Shown here piece by piece: positions 26,918-36,235 of a DNA stretch of 64,000 bases. Each line of letters begins with the position of its first letter. The stretch's first letter is position 1. The stretch comes from an uncultured Selenomonadaceae bacterium (lineage in GTDB: Bacteria > Bacillota > Negativicutes > Selenomonadales > Selenomonadaceae): NCBI GenBank assembly GCA_905235685.1, contig CAJOMO010000009.1:1-64000 (forward strand), written 5' to 3'. Under the pieces are notes generated by a model. That model did no database searches. It saw only the letters and a program-made list of their open reading frames with translations, and was not told the origin of the DNA. Made by a program: the position numbers and the translations under genes.

Positions 26918-27950
26918 GGTTATCATTATGCGCCCCGAGGCGACGCTTGAAAACATTGCTGAAGTTAAAAAAGTTATTGAATCCGCCGGACTTGAAGCGA
27001 AAATTATGGAGGGCGCGCAGCAGAAAATCGTTGGCGTTATCGGCGATAAGACTAAGCTTGTGTCGGTGGCGATTGACGCGTTGCCTGGCGTTGAAAGTAG
27101 CGTTGCCATTTCAAAAAGTTACAAATTGGCTAGCCGCGAATTTCACCCGCAGAATACGGTTATTGACGTGGGCGGCGTTAAAATCGGCGGTGGCGTTCCG
27201 GTTGTAATGGCTGGACCTTGCGCCGTTGAATCTCGCGAGCAACTTTTTGAGGCGGCTGATATTGTTAAAGCGGGCGGCGCTCAATTTTTGCGTGGCGGCG
27301 CTTATAAACCGAGAACTTCCCCGTACAGTTTTCAAGGTTTAGAAATTGAAGGGCTGAAATATTTAGCCGAGGCGCGCGAACGTACCGGCTTAAAAATTAT
27401 TACTGAAGTGACGACTGTTGAGGGAATTGCTCCGGTTGCTGAGTACTCCGATATTTTACAAATTGGCGCGCGCAATATGCAGAATTTTGGTTTGCTCAAA
27501 GAGGTTGGCAAATGCGGCAAGCCGGTAATGTTGAAACGCGGTTTAGCGGCGACGATTGACGAATGGCTCAATGCTGCCGAATACATTATGAACGCGGGAA
27601 TGCCGGACGTGATTTTGTGCGAGCGCGGTATTCGCACGTACGAAACTTACACGCGAAATACTTTGGATATGAGCGCGGTTGCGGCTGTCAAACATTTATC
27701 ACATTTGCCAATAATCGTCGACCCTTCGCACGGCACGGGCAAATGGCGAATGATTAAACCGATGGCGTTTGCGGCAATTGCGGCGGGCGCTGACGGCTTG
27801 ATGATGGAAGTTCACCCGAATCCGGCGAAGGCTCTTTCGGACGGCTCACAATCTTTGACGAAGGAGCATTACCTTGATTTGATGAACGGCGTTAAAAAAT
27901 TGGCTGAATTTATGCGCGCGGAAAATTTGAATCCGATTGTACTTGATTAG
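26916..27950 (+). CDS. aroF: 3-deoxy-7-phosphoheptulonate synthase (DAHP synthase)
   Basis: First step of the shikimate pathway: condensation of phosphoenolpyruvate with erythrose 4-phosphate. 344 residues of the Firmicutes/Thermotoga type: an N-terminal ferredoxin-like regulatory domain (1-70, MVIIMRPEATLENI) then the barrel with AGPCAVES, FLRGGAYKPRTSPYSFQG, KRGLAATIDEW and DPSHGTGK. It follows pheA, so prephenate and DAHP steps are co-transcribed. Its ribosome binding site lies in the duplicated pheA segment. Confidence 0.97.
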   Translation: MVIIMRPEATLENIAEVKKVIESAGLEAKIMEGAQQKIVGVIGDKTKLVSVAIDALPGVESSVAISKSYKLASREFHPQNTVIDVGGVKIGGGVPVVMAGPCAVESREQLFEAADIVKAGGAQFLRGGAYKPRTSPYSFQGLEIEGLKYLAEARERTGLKIITEVTTVEGIAPVAEYSDILQIGARNMQNFGLLKEVGKCGKPVMLKRGLAATIDEWLNAAEYIMNAGMPDVILCERGIRTYETYTRNTLDMSAVAAVKHLSHLPIIVDPSHGTGKWRMIKPMAFAAIAAGADGLMMEVHPNPAKALSDGSQSLTKEHYLDLMNGVKKLAEFMRAENLNPIVLD

Positions 27951-27962
27951 GAGTGAAATATT

Positions 27963-28607
27963 TTGCGCTTGAGGAAAAAGCCTCATACTTTTGAAAAACT
28001 TGAAAATTTCGCTGACTTCGTGATGGTTGAAAAAATCGGCTCGGAGCGCGCCGGTAATTGGCGGAAAATTTTTGGCAACGATAATCAGCGGCTTTACGTC
28101 GAACTCGGCACGGGCAAGGGCGATTTTATTTCCCAAATGGCTGAACAGAATCCGCAGATTAATTTTATCGGGCTGGAAGTCGAGGCGGCTGTAGTTTTGG
28201 CGGCGGCGCGCAAAATCGCCGATAAAAAATTGTCCAACGTCCGCCTTGCCGTTTTTGACATTAACAATATCGCCGAAATTTTTTCCGATAATGAAATTGA
28301 CCGGCTCTATATAAATTTTTGCGACCCCTGGCCGAAAAATCGCCACGCCAAACGCCGCTTGACTTTCATTAAATTTCTTGACATGTACAAAAAAATTCTC
28401 GCGCAGGACGGCGAAATTCATTTTAAAACCGATAACCGCGGCTTGTTCGACTTTTCGCTTGAACAATTCGCACTTGCCGATTTAAAAATTTCCGACGTTA
28501 CAAATGATTTGCACGCCAATGAGCCGCCCGATAATATTCGCACCGAATACGAAAACAGATTCAGCGCGGAGGGCGTCCCGATTAATCGCTGCGTCGTGAG
28601 GCGTTGA
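27963..28607 (+). CDS. trmB: tRNA (guanine-N7)-methyltransferase
   Basis: Methylates G46 of tRNA. 214 residues. The SAM-binding motif is YVELGTGKGDFI, followed by FIGLEVEAAVV and the family signature FCDPWPKNRHAKRR. TTG start after AGGAGTG. It lies 12 bases after aroF and 3 bases before the FtsW/RodA gene. Confidence 0.96.
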   Translation: MRLRKKPHTFEKLENFADFVMVEKIGSERAGNWRKIFGNDNQRLYVELGTGKGDFISQMAEQNPQINFIGLEVEAAVVLAAARKIADKKLSNVRLAVFDINNIAEIFSDNEIDRLYINFCDPWPKNRHAKRRLTFIKFLDMYKKILAQDGEIHFKTDNRGLFDFSLEQFALADLKISDVTNDLHANEPPDNIRTEYENRFSAEGVPINRCVVRR

Positions 28608-28610
28608 CTT

Positions 28611-29753
28611 ATGGCTGATAGAAATTCCGGCGAAGAAATTTCCCGCGCCGAGCGTAAAAAATTTTGGAACAACGATATGGAAGCCGTTATCGGCATTATG
28701 TTTGTGCTGCTGATTCTCGGCACAATCAACGTTTTCAGTTCAAGTTTTGTCCTTGCTGAAACGACTTATGATGACCCGTACCATTTTCTTGAGCGCCACT
28801 TAATTAACATCGCCGTCGGTTTCGTGGCGTTCGGGATTTGCTTTTATTTCGATTATCACATTTGGCGTCGGTACTTCCCAGCAATACTTTTGGCAACGAT
28901 AGTAGCGCTGGTTTTGGTTTTGCTAATCGGACCTGTTATAAACGGCGCGCGGCGTTGGTTGCCTTTGGGGGTGACGCAATTTCAACCGGCGGAATGTGCA
29001 AAATTGTTGTCGATAATGTTGACGGCGATGTACATATCGTTTCGACTGCGGCGGCGCAAACAAATAAATTTGATATCGCCGCAGGGCGGGCTTGTGCTGA
29101 TTTTGGCGGCGCTAACCGAATTGGAGCCGGATATGGGCACGGCAAGCATAATCGCCGGAATACCGCTGATAATGTTAATCGTGGCGGGGTTGCCGAAAAA
29201 GCAAATCTGGATTTTGAGCGCCGTGGTAATTGTTGCGGTGGCGGGGCTGATTTACCTGCAGCCATATCGATTGGAGCGGCTGAAAGTTGCGTACGATCCA
29301 TGGTCAGACGCACAGAAATTCGGTTATCAGACGGTGCAAAGTTTATCGGCGATAGGCTCGGGCGAGTTAACCGGAATGGGTTTAGGCGTGGGCGTGTCGA
29401 AGTATGATTATTTGCCGGAAGCTCACACGGATTTTGCCTTCGCGATTTTTTGTCAAGAAAATGGATTTTTGGGCGCGCTTTTTGTGTTTATGTTGTTCGC
29501 GGCATTCACGGTATACGCGGCGCGAATCGCCAGCAAAGCCAAAGACGAATACGGGCAGGCTCTATCAATGGGAATAATGATTTTGGTTGTCGGACAAGCG
29601 ATAGGAAATTTATTTATGGTGGGCGGAATGTTCCCCGTGGTAGGAATACCACTGCCTTTCATAAGTTACGGCGGCACGAGTTTAATCGTGACAATGGCGG
29701 CGATAGGAATTTTGGTGAACATCGGGAAAGTTGGCGCGGCTAAAGACGGGTGA
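28611..29753 (+). CDS. SEDS-family peptidoglycan polymerase (FtsW/RodA type)
   Basis: Multi-pass membrane glycosyltransferase that polymerises lipid II. 380 residues with about ten membrane segments. The conserved extracellular Asp is in ELEPDMGTA, and the C-terminal signature PFISYGGTSLIV is present. Resembles FtsW or RodA; the sequence alone does not settle whether it serves division or elongation. It is not near other division genes here. Its end overlaps the GTG alternative start of copA. Confidence 0.93.
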   Translation: MADRNSGEEISRAERKKFWNNDMEAVIGIMFVLLILGTINVFSSSFVLAETTYDDPYHFLERHLINIAVGFVAFGICFYFDYHIWRRYFPAILLATIVALVLVLLIGPVINGARRWLPLGVTQFQPAECAKLLSIMLTAMYISFRLRRRKQINLISPQGGLVLILAALTELEPDMGTASIIAGIPLIMLIVAGLPKKQIWILSAVVIVAVAGLIYLQPYRLERLKVAYDPWSDAQKFGYQTVQSLSAIGSGELTGMGLGVGVSKYDYLPEAHTDFAFAIFCQENGFLGALFVFMLFAAFTVYAARIASKAKDEYGQALSMGIMILVVGQAIGNLFMVGGMFPVVGIPLPFISYGGTSLIVTMAAIGILVNIGKVGAAKDG

Positions 29754-29758
29754 TTTTT

Positions 29759-32305
29759 TTGATAAAGGAAAATTACGATATAACCGGCATGAGTTGTTCG
29801 GCGTGTTCTGCGCGAGTTGAGAAAGCGGTTGCGGCGGTTGTCGGCGCGGAAAATGTCAGCGTCAATCTTTTAACAAATTCAATGCAAGTCAAGCGCGAAG
29901 AAAATATTTCCGCTGCAAAAATTATCGACGCGGTGATAAATGCGGGGTATGGCGCGGCGATTAAAGGGGCTAGAGCCCAGGTAAAAGTGGCTAGTGAAAA
30001 TAGGCGAACAATCGACATTGAAATTTCCGAAATGAAAAATCGGCTGATATGGTCGATTATTTTTTTAGTACCGACGGTTTTCATTTCAATGCACGCGATG
30101 TTTGGAATACCGCTTGAGATTTTCGACGGGCGCGAAAACGCCGTAACCTTTGCCTTCGCGCAGTTTTTGTTAATCCTGCCGATAATGTATCTGAACCGGA
30201 AATATTATGTGAACGGCTTTAAAAATTTATTCCGCGGCGCGCCGAATATGGACAGCTTAGTCGGGCTCGGCTCGATGGCGGCGGCGATTTTCGGGGCGTT
30301 TGCGCTTTTCCGGATTGGCTACGGCTTAGGGCACGGCGATATGAATTTGGTTGACGAATACAGCCGCAATTTGTATTTCGAATCGGCGGGCATGATTGTC
30401 ACGCTGATAACTGTTGGGAAATATTTTGAGGCGCGGGCTAAGGGCAGTACGACGCGCGCTGTCGAGGCTCTGATGAACCTTGCGCCGAAAACTGCAAATG
30501 TCCTGCGCGACGGCGTCGAAGTAAATATTTCCGTGGATGAATTGAAAATCGGCGACGAAATTTTGACGCGCCCTGGTGAAAGTTTCGCGGCTGACGGCGT
30601 TGTTGTCGAAGGCGAAACGACCGTTGACGAATCGGCGATAACCGGCGAATCTTTGCCCGTGAATAAAAATTTGGGCGACAAAATCACGAGCGGCACGATT
30701 AACCGCGGCGGCTTTATAAAATTTCGCGCAGAAAAAGTTGGCGGCGACACCACCATTCAAAAAATAATCGCGCTGGTGGAAGAGGCGAGCGCCAGCAAAG
30801 CGCCCATTGCCAAAACTGCCGATAAAATCGCCGGAATTTTCGTCCCCGCGGTTATTTGCATTGCGATTGTTGCCGGAGCGATTTGGTTATGGAACGGCGC
30901 GACTGTGGAATTTGCATTTTCCATTGCGGTTTCAATTTTGGTTATCAGCTGTCCGTGCGCGTTGGGTTTGGCTACGCCGGTTGCAATTATGGTTGGTACG
31001 GGCAAGGGCGCGGAAAACGGAATCTTGATAAAATCCGGCGAGGCGCTGGAAACTGCCCACGCGATTGATACGGTCGTTGTTGACAAAACAGGCACGTTGA
31101 CTGAAGGCAAGCCTTTCGTGACGGACGTTGTGACTTTCGACGTTGACGCCGAGGAATTTTTGAAAATCGCCGCCGGTCTTGAATTGAAAAGCGAACATCC
31201 GCTTGCCGAGGCTGTTACAAAATTTGCCGCGGAAAAAAATATTCAGCCGCGCGAAGTGTCGAACTTTCAAGCGATTTTTGGCAAAGGCGTTCAGGCGCAA
31301 ATTGGCGGCGAAAAATACTTTGCGGGTAATAAAAAATTTCTGGCTGAATTGGGCTTTAATCTGGACGCTGTTAACAAAAAAATTTCCAAACTGGCAAGCG
31401 CGGGCAAGACGCCGATTATTTTTGCCGACGAAAAAAAATTGCTGGGCATAATCGCCGCCGCCGACGTTGAGAAAAAAACTTCCGCCGAAGCTGTCGCCGC
31501 TTTTCAAAATTTGGGTATTGACGTGGTAATGTTGACGGGCGATAATAATCAGACCGCCGAAAATATTTCTGCGCGAATCGGCATTAAAAATTTCGTGGCT
31601 GAAGTTCTGCCCGAAGATAAAGCCGCCGAAATTTCCAAATTGCAGGGCGCGGGCAAGAAAGTTGCGATGATTGGCGACGGAATTAACGACGCTCCGGCGC
31701 TTGCGAAGGCTGATTTGGGAATGGCGATAGGCGCGGGTACGGACGTTGCGATTGAGAGCGCGGACGCGGTTTTGGTGCGAAATGATTTGCTCGACGCCGT
31801 CAGCGCCATTAAATTATCTCGCGCAGTGCTGAAAAATATCCAGGAAAATTTATTTTGGGCGTTTTTTTACAACGTGGTTTGCATACCGTTGGCGGCGGGC
31901 GTTTTTTATCCGGCGTTCGGAATCAAACTTTCGCCGATGATTGGCGCGGCGGCTATGAGTATGTCCAGCGTCTGCGTCGTTTTAAATGCGCTGCGGCTCA
32001 AATTTTTCAAAGTCAAACATTCCGCAAATTCCGCAACCGAAAAATCTTTCGCGCAGGTCAATTTCGAAAATCTGAAAATCAATCAGCAGGAGGCAAATAA
32101 TATGACAACCGAATTGAAAATCGAAGGCATGATGTGCAAGCATTGCGTCAAACACGTGCACGACGCGCTGGCGAAAATGGACGGCGTGACGAACGTTGAA
32201 GTCAGCTTAGAAAAAAATAACGCCGTTGTTACTTCGGCGCAGGAAATTTCCACCGACGATTTTAAAAAAGTTATCGAAGACGCCGGTTACGAACTCGTTG
32301 GATAA
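29759..32305 (+). CDS. copA: Copper-translocating P1B-type ATPase with C-terminal CopZ-like domain
   Basis: Exports Cu(I) at the cost of ATP. About 848 residues from the TTG at 29759 (GGGTGA upstream); a GTG at 29750 is the alternative. In order: an N-terminal metal-binding domain with GMSCSAC, membrane helices, phosphatase TITGES-like motif AITGESLP, metal-binding CPC in ISCPCALGLATP, phosphorylation site DKTGTLTEG, GDGINDAPALA, then a hydrophilic linker and a second metal-binding domain GMMCKHC at the very C-terminus. A terminal metal-binding domain after the last membrane helix is unusual. An internal start can release it as a separate chaperone. No CsoR or CopY regulator is visible. Confidence 0.95.
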   Translation: MIKENYDITGMSCSACSARVEKAVAAVVGAENVSVNLLTNSMQVKREENISAAKIIDAVINAGYGAAIKGARAQVKVASENRRTIDIEISEMKNRLIWSIIFLVPTVFISMHAMFGIPLEIFDGRENAVTFAFAQFLLILPIMYLNRKYYVNGFKNLFRGAPNMDSLVGLGSMAAAIFGAFALFRIGYGLGHGDMNLVDEYSRNLYFESAGMIVTLITVGKYFEARAKGSTTRAVEALMNLAPKTANVLRDGVEVNISVDELKIGDEILTRPGESFAADGVVVEGETTVDESAITGESLPVNKNLGDKITSGTINRGGFIKFRAEKVGGDTTIQKIIALVEEASASKAPIAKTADKIAGIFVPAVICIAIVAGAIWLWNGATVEFAFSIAVSILVISCPCALGLATPVAIMVGTGKGAENGILIKSGEALETAHAIDTVVVDKTGTLTEGKPFVTDVVTFDVDAEEFLKIAAGLELKSEHPLAEAVTKFAAEKNIQPREVSNFQAIFGKGVQAQIGGEKYFAGNKKFLAELGFNLDAVNKKISKLASAGKTPIIFADEKKLLGIIAAADVEKKTSAEAVAAFQNLGIDVVMLTGDNNQTAENISARIGIKNFVAEVLPEDKAAEISKLQGAGKKVAMIGDGINDAPALAKADLGMAIGAGTDVAIESADAVLVRNDLLDAVSAIKLSRAVLKNIQENLFWAFFYNVVCIPLAAGVFYPAFGIKLSPMIGAAAMSMSSVCVVLNALRLKFFKVKHSANSATEKSFAQVNFENLKINQQEANNMTTELKIEGMMCKHCVKHVHDALAKMDGVTNVEVSLEKNNAVVTSAQEISTDDFKKVIEDAGYELVG
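32088..32305 (+). CDS. copZ: Internal start: possible free copper chaperone CopZ
   Basis: Inside copA, in frame, AGGAGG at 32088-32093 precedes an ATG at 32102 by 8 bases. Initiation there would give a 67-residue protein MTTELKIEGMMCKHC... with the full ferredoxin-like heavy-metal domain of CopZ. This is the size of free CopZ. So the locus may be copA and copZ genes joined by loss of a stop codon, with CopZ still made on its own. The ribosome binding site and frame are seen; use of the start is inferred. Confidence 0.6.
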
Positions 32306-32325
32306 CATTTTTTCTGCAAGTTAAA

Positions 32326-32362
32326 AGCGGTCGCCCGCCATTGGGCAGCCGCTAATTTTTTT
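32326..32362 (+). terminator. Terminator after copA
   Basis: AGCGG...CCGCT stem with an inner GCCC/GGGC pairing, followed by a T-run. It ends the pheA-aroF-trmB-SEDS-copA transcript. Confidence 0.7.
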
Positions 32363-32378
32363 GCCCGAAATTCGCCGC

Positions 32379-33560
32379 TCAATTAAATTTCAAGCCGTAC
32401 TTTTGCATAAGCGCCGGACGCTGATTCAGCAAATTCAAAACTTCCGGCATAACTTTCGCGTAATATTGCTGAATTAAGGGCGTGGTAGGAATTGCGCTCA
32501 TTATCGAAAAGCGCGTGTATTCGCAAAACTTTTCAAGGTCCTCTTCGCTGTAAATTTCTTCCGAATCGTCGCCGAAATAATTTCTTAGTTGCCTGCTAAC
32601 CACGTAAAAAAATAAACCGTTGTGGCTGGGCGCGAAGGCTGACAGCGTCGAATCAATGTAAAAAACGTTGTAATTTCTGATTTGCTCAAGCGCCTGCTGA
32701 TACATATTCAGATTGTTCATGGCATAGCGCGGGATTAAAATAATTTCGGTGTTTTCGCGCATAAACATAACGTTATGGGAAATTGAGCCGAGCGACGAGG
32801 CGAAACTTTCAGCGTTGGTCAAAATATTCAGCTGAGCCTCCAGCGGTAAAGTTTCGGGGCGAATTGTCGTGAAACCTTTGCTCTCAAAATATTGGGCGAG
32901 GCGCGCCTCGTTCATTTCCTTTTGCCCGTGGTAGAAATAAAATTTTTTCTGTTCGAGCGGCTGATAAATTTTCTGCGCGAAATTCCTAACCCGTTCAACG
33001 GTTTCAACGTATTCATTCGTGAAAGTCACAACGCCGGCTTGATTTATGAACCAGGATTCGTCCGGCAAAATTATCGTTTGACATTGTATCGGGTGATTAA
33101 CCATCATCATTTTTGAAGTGTCGACTTCCAAAATTTGAAGTAGCTTTGTGAAGTTCGGCAAAATTCCGCCCCACATTGGATTGAAAACCAGCGGGCAATG
33201 GCGAAAATATTTTTGATAAACTTCACTGCGCAAAAACCATAGCCGACTCAAGCCGTCCGTCAGCGAGTGTCCCCAAATGTGCACGAACATCCCGATATAA
33301 ACGACAGTCAGCGGGCTTTGTTGCACGGGCTCATTTGGCGTATACGCGCCGCAAGTTCCGCGGTGTACGGCGCTGCCTTCGATGAAGTTGCCCTTCTCGT
33401 CGACAATTCCGCCGAAACCATTTGTGTTGTCAAGGGCGCGGTGCGGCAAAATCGTCGCGCGCTCCAATATCCGGAAATGAATTTTCTTGTCCGAAAAATG
33501 ATTCTGCACCAAATTTGCGCCGAAAATATTTTTATCGTACAAGCCGTCGTAGTTGTTCAT
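32379..33560 (-). CDS. Glycosyltransferase family 61-like protein
   Basis: 393 residues from the ATG at 33560, with GGAGG 5 bases upstream (the longer frame starting at 33572 contains that site). It has no signal peptide. The segment FVHIWGHSLTDGLSRLWFL and the later ASSLGSISHNVMFMRENTEIILI fit the DUF563/GT61 glycosyltransferases, which use GxxH and a C-terminal 'GAxLxN' type loop. Probably transfers a sugar during surface glycan or glycoprotein synthesis; donor and acceptor are unknown. It stands alone between a convergent copA and a terminator of the gene upstream. Confidence 0.7.
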   Translation of the reverse strand: MNNYDGLYDKNIFGANLVQNHFSDKKIHFRILERATILPHRALDNTNGFGGIVDEKGNFIEGSAVHRGTCGAYTPNEPVQQSPLTVVYIGMFVHIWGHSLTDGLSRLWFLRSEVYQKYFRHCPLVFNPMWGGILPNFTKLLQILEVDTSKMMMVNHPIQCQTIILPDESWFINQAGVVTFTNEYVETVERVRNFAQKIYQPLEQKKFYFYHGQKEMNEARLAQYFESKGFTTIRPETLPLEAQLNILTNAESFASSLGSISHNVMFMRENTEIILIPRYAMNNLNMYQQALEQIRNYNVFYIDSTLSAFAPSHNGLFFYVVSRQLRNYFGDDSEEIYSEEDLEKFCEYTRFSIMSAIPTTPLIQQYYAKVMPEVLNLLNQRPALMQKYGLKFN

Positions 33561-33573
33561 AAAATCCTCCATT

Positions 33574-33599
33574 AAAAAAAGGGAAGGCGCTTCCTTCCC
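33574..33599 (-). terminator. Terminator of the mutarotase-like gene
   Basis: Perfect 7-bp stem GGGAAGG/CCTTCCC with a 5-base loop, and a T-run on the minus strand. It lies between the mutarotase-like gene and the glycosyltransferase gene. Confidence 0.85.
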
Positions 33600-33621
33600 T
33601 CAACAAAATTAAATTCGCGGT

Positions 33622-34389
33622 TTACTTGCGATTTTTGAGAATGTAAACGGTTTGAGAAGTAATTTCGCCGTCCGCAGATTTTGTACCGCTGGTTTTAATT
33701 GCAAAGCCGCCGTCGACTTCCTCAACGTGCAAATTATTTTGCGTAGCGTAAACCTGCAACAGAATATTCGCCGCGTCCGAAAGAATATCCGCCGCGTTTT
33801 TCAAACCGGTTTCGTAATAATCAATCGGGCAGCCGATATCGTAACCGAACATGCCTTCGACAAATTCAACTTCGGCGGGCTTGTCGAGAATGCTGTAAAC
33901 ATTTTTGCCGGAAATTTTGCCGGTGGTTGCCGCTTCGTCAAAAACTTTGATATTTGTATCGGGCAGAGCGTCGGCGCTGAAAACAAGCTGCGTCGAAATG
34001 TCAGCCGCGCCCTTCGCCTTGTACTTGATGCTGATTTCGTTGTCATTTGAAACGCTGTACAGAATTTCGGCGCTCTTGCCGTTAATTTCGGCGGTGAATT
34101 TGACGCCTTCAAGGGTTTGTTCGCTCTTCCAAATAATTTTGCTGAAATCGGTTGCGCCGTCCACGTAGACGATACCGGCGGCGTCGTCTTTTTCGTAGCC
34201 GGAAACGTCAGGATAATTTTTCAGCACGAAACGATTGGTAAAACTTTTGTCGCGGAAACGCATTGAAACGATACGCGCGCCGTAATCGGTAACTTTAAGT
34301 TCGTTGCCTTTGGTATTGCGCAGGGTGTAGACGCTTGCCTCTTGCCCGTCAGAAAGCTTACCGAAGGATTCTTTTTTGATTGTCGGCAT
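33622..34389 (-). CDS. Aldose 1-epimerase-like protein (short, probably degenerate)
   Basis: 255 residues. The N-terminal 70 residues look like galactose mutarotase (FGKLSDGQEASVYTLRNTKGNELKVTDYGARIVSM). After this the usual catalytic His motifs are not evident, and the protein is about 80 residues shorter than GalM enzymes. It may be a binding protein with a mutarotase fold. It has its own promoter, a GGAGGA site and a terminator, so it is a single-gene unit. Confidence 0.6.
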   Translation of the reverse strand: MPTIKKESFGKLSDGQEASVYTLRNTKGNELKVTDYGARIVSMRFRDKSFTNRFVLKNYPDVSGYEKDDAAGIVYVDGATDFSKIIWKSEQTLEGVKFTAEINGKSAEILYSVSNDNEISIKYKAKGAADISTQLVFSADALPDTNIKVFDEAATTGKISGKNVYSILDKPAEVEFVEGMFGYDIGCPIDYYETGLKNAADILSDAANILLQVYATQNNLHVEEVDGGFAIKTSGTKSADGEITSQTVYILKNRK

Positions 34390-34419
34390 AAATTTATCCT
34401 CCTCGAAATATTTTTGAAT

Positions 34420-34448
34420 ATTATAGCGTTAATCGCCGCGGTTTTGAA
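34420..34448 (-). promoter_or_regulatory. Promoter of the mutarotase-like gene
   Basis: TTCAAA and TATAAT are 17 bases apart on the minus strand, about 30 bases before the start codon. Confidence 0.6.
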
Positions 34449-34466
34449 GTACTGCGCGAAAATTTT

Positions 34467-35243
34467 TTATTTGCTAAAGCCTAGATAAGTTTTGAAGCCC
34501 AACATATACAGCGCCAGCTCAAAAGAATTTGCGGACGCTTGACGGCTAAGTTCCGAAAAAACGATATCTTTGGGAACGGTTAAATTTTCAAAATCGCTGA
34601 TAACTTCGGCAATAATTTTTGGCAAAATCATACAAAGCTGATAAAATGCAGTTTCTTCACCGGTCACAAGTTTATAAAATTCGTCAATGCTTACTCGCCG
34701 AATGCGCCGGTGTTTTTGGCGTTGCCCATCCAGGGAAACAGTCCACGGTACATTTTGAGATTTTTGAGCAATGACTTCAACGAGCATACAAGCGCAATCG
34801 TCGTCGCGCAGAAGTTGTCCTTGCATTTTCATATAAGTTTTGGCGCTAGCCGCGGAGTTCATTGTGTTGTGCTTATTCTTCATTTCAACGTAAACCGTGC
34901 TGACTGCGCCGCAATCTTCAAATTCAATACCGCCGGATTTTTTGAAAATGACGTCCCAGCCGGATTTGGGAACAGTGCAACCTTCGATATACTGAAAAAT
35001 TTTTTGGTGAAAGTACCCAATGCTGTTGTTATTGGATTTATCGCGCTGCCGAAAAATCTCGCTCTTGATAATTTCTTCCCAGCTTGAGCCGTAAACATTT
35101 TTATCGAATAAAAGTTTAATCGGGTCAACAATGTTGCTGTTAAATTTTTTAATGTCGTAAGGCTGAAGGCGCTCGCCGTATTGTTCAATCGTCTCGGCGA
35201 TATGTTTTTTGAGATTTTCATTTGAGATAAAATTTAATTGCAT
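34467..35243 (-). CDS. Type II restriction endonuclease, Eco47II family
   Basis: 258 residues from the ATG at 35243; the frame is open to 35348 but that part overlaps the methyltransferase. It contains the Eco47II-family blocks PIKLLFDKNVYG, SEIFRQRDKS and VEMKNKHNTMNS. The likely PD-(D/E)xK residues are Asp97 (GWDVIF), Glu120 and Lys122 (VEMKNK). Members of this family cut GGNCC; that specificity is inferred. The gene overlaps the cytosine methyltransferase end by 10 bases, so the pair is translationally coupled. Confidence 0.88.
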   Translation of the reverse strand: MQLNFISNENLKKHIAETIEQYGERLQPYDIKKFNSNIVDPIKLLFDKNVYGSSWEEIIKSEIFRQRDKSNNNSIGYFHQKIFQYIEGCTVPKSGWDVIFKKSGGIEFEDCGAVSTVYVEMKNKHNTMNSAASAKTYMKMQGQLLRDDDCACMLVEVIAQKSQNVPWTVSLDGQRQKHRRIRRVSIDEFYKLVTGEETAFYQLCMILPKIIAEVISDFENLTVPKDIVFSELSRQASANSFELALYMLGFKTYLGFSK

Positions 35244-36235
35244 AACAAGCCCTTTCGTATTTCCGCGGCGATATCGAATGCAAGATTCACCGGCACAGCG
35301 TTTCCAACTTGCCGATATTGACTGTACATTGAGCCGCAAAATTGCCACTCGTCCGGAAAAGATTGGATTCTGGCGTTTTCCCTAATGGTAAATGGTCTGG
35401 CTTCAAGCGGGTGGCAGCGCTCAGTTTGTTTTTGTGTCGGTGAAGTTAAAACTGCCAGCGACGGCTCGTCTAAACTCATTCGCCGCAAAATTCCGGTTCG
35501 TCCGCCGCCCATATCCCAACAGCTTTTCATATAATCTTTGGCTAAATCTTTCGGCAAATTGCGCCAATAGCCTCCCTGCGGAATCATTTCAAACAAGGAT
35601 TTTTTCTGCGCTGAATATTCTGCTCCGACGCTCGCCGGAACATTTTTTAGAACATCGCGCAGGACGGGCTTATAATCGTGCGGTCTAGGAAATTGAATAT
35701 TAATTTTATCGGTTAAATCTTTTCGAACGCCAATTGTTATCAAGCGCTCGCGTTTTTGCGCGTTGCCATAATCCCAAGCGTTTAACACAGCTTTTTGAAT
35801 GACGTAGTCACATTCGCCGAAAATATCAAGCATTGTCTGATAAGTTCGCCCGCCGTTGTGGCTTATCAAACCGCGGACATTTTCAAACAGAAAAATTTTT
35901 GGGTGCAACTTCTCAAGAAAAATCGCGTAATGGTAAAAAAGCGTGCCGCGCGCATCTTCCAGCCCCAAACGTTTGCCAGCATAAGAAAAAGCTTGACAGG
36001 GCGCGCCGCCGGAAAGCAAATCCAATTCGCCGCGTCCAATCTCAAAATAATCTTCAAGATTCAGCGGCGAAATTTTTGCAATGTCTTCGTTAATCACGCG
36101 CCAATTTGGACGATTCAATTTCAAAGTATCGGTGGCGTCTTTATCAATTTCGATAAGCGCGATATGCTCAAAGCCCGCGCGCTCAAGTCCAAGTGCAAGC
36201 CCGCCCGCTCCGGCAAATAATTCAATGGACGTCAT
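35234..36235 (-). CDS. DNA (cytosine-5) methyltransferase of the restriction pair
   Basis: 333 residues. Motif I IELFAGAGGLALG is at 4-16, catalytic Cys80 in GAPCQAFS (motif IV), ENV at 118-120 (motif VI), and later IQSFPDEWQFCGS and the QVGNAVP motif (X). Protects the host sites against the neighbouring nuclease. Its ATG overlaps the ubiX stop (ATGA), so the pair is embedded in a metabolic operon rather than driven by its own promoter. That is unusual for restriction systems. Confidence 0.95.
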   Translation of the reverse strand: MTSIELFAGAGGLALGLERAGFEHIALIEIDKDATDTLKLNRPNWRVINEDIAKISPLNLEDYFEIGRGELDLLSGGAPCQAFSYAGKRLGLEDARGTLFYHYAIFLEKLHPKIFLFENVRGLISHNGGRTYQTMLDIFGECDYVIQKAVLNAWDYGNAQKRERLITIGVRKDLTDKINIQFPRPHDYKPVLRDVLKNVPASVGAEYSAQKKSLFEMIPQGGYWRNLPKDLAKDYMKSCWDMGGGRTGILRRMSLDEPSLAVLTSPTQKQTERCHPLEARPFTIRENARIQSFPDEWQFCGSMYSQYRQVGNAVPVNLAFDIAAEIRKGLLCN

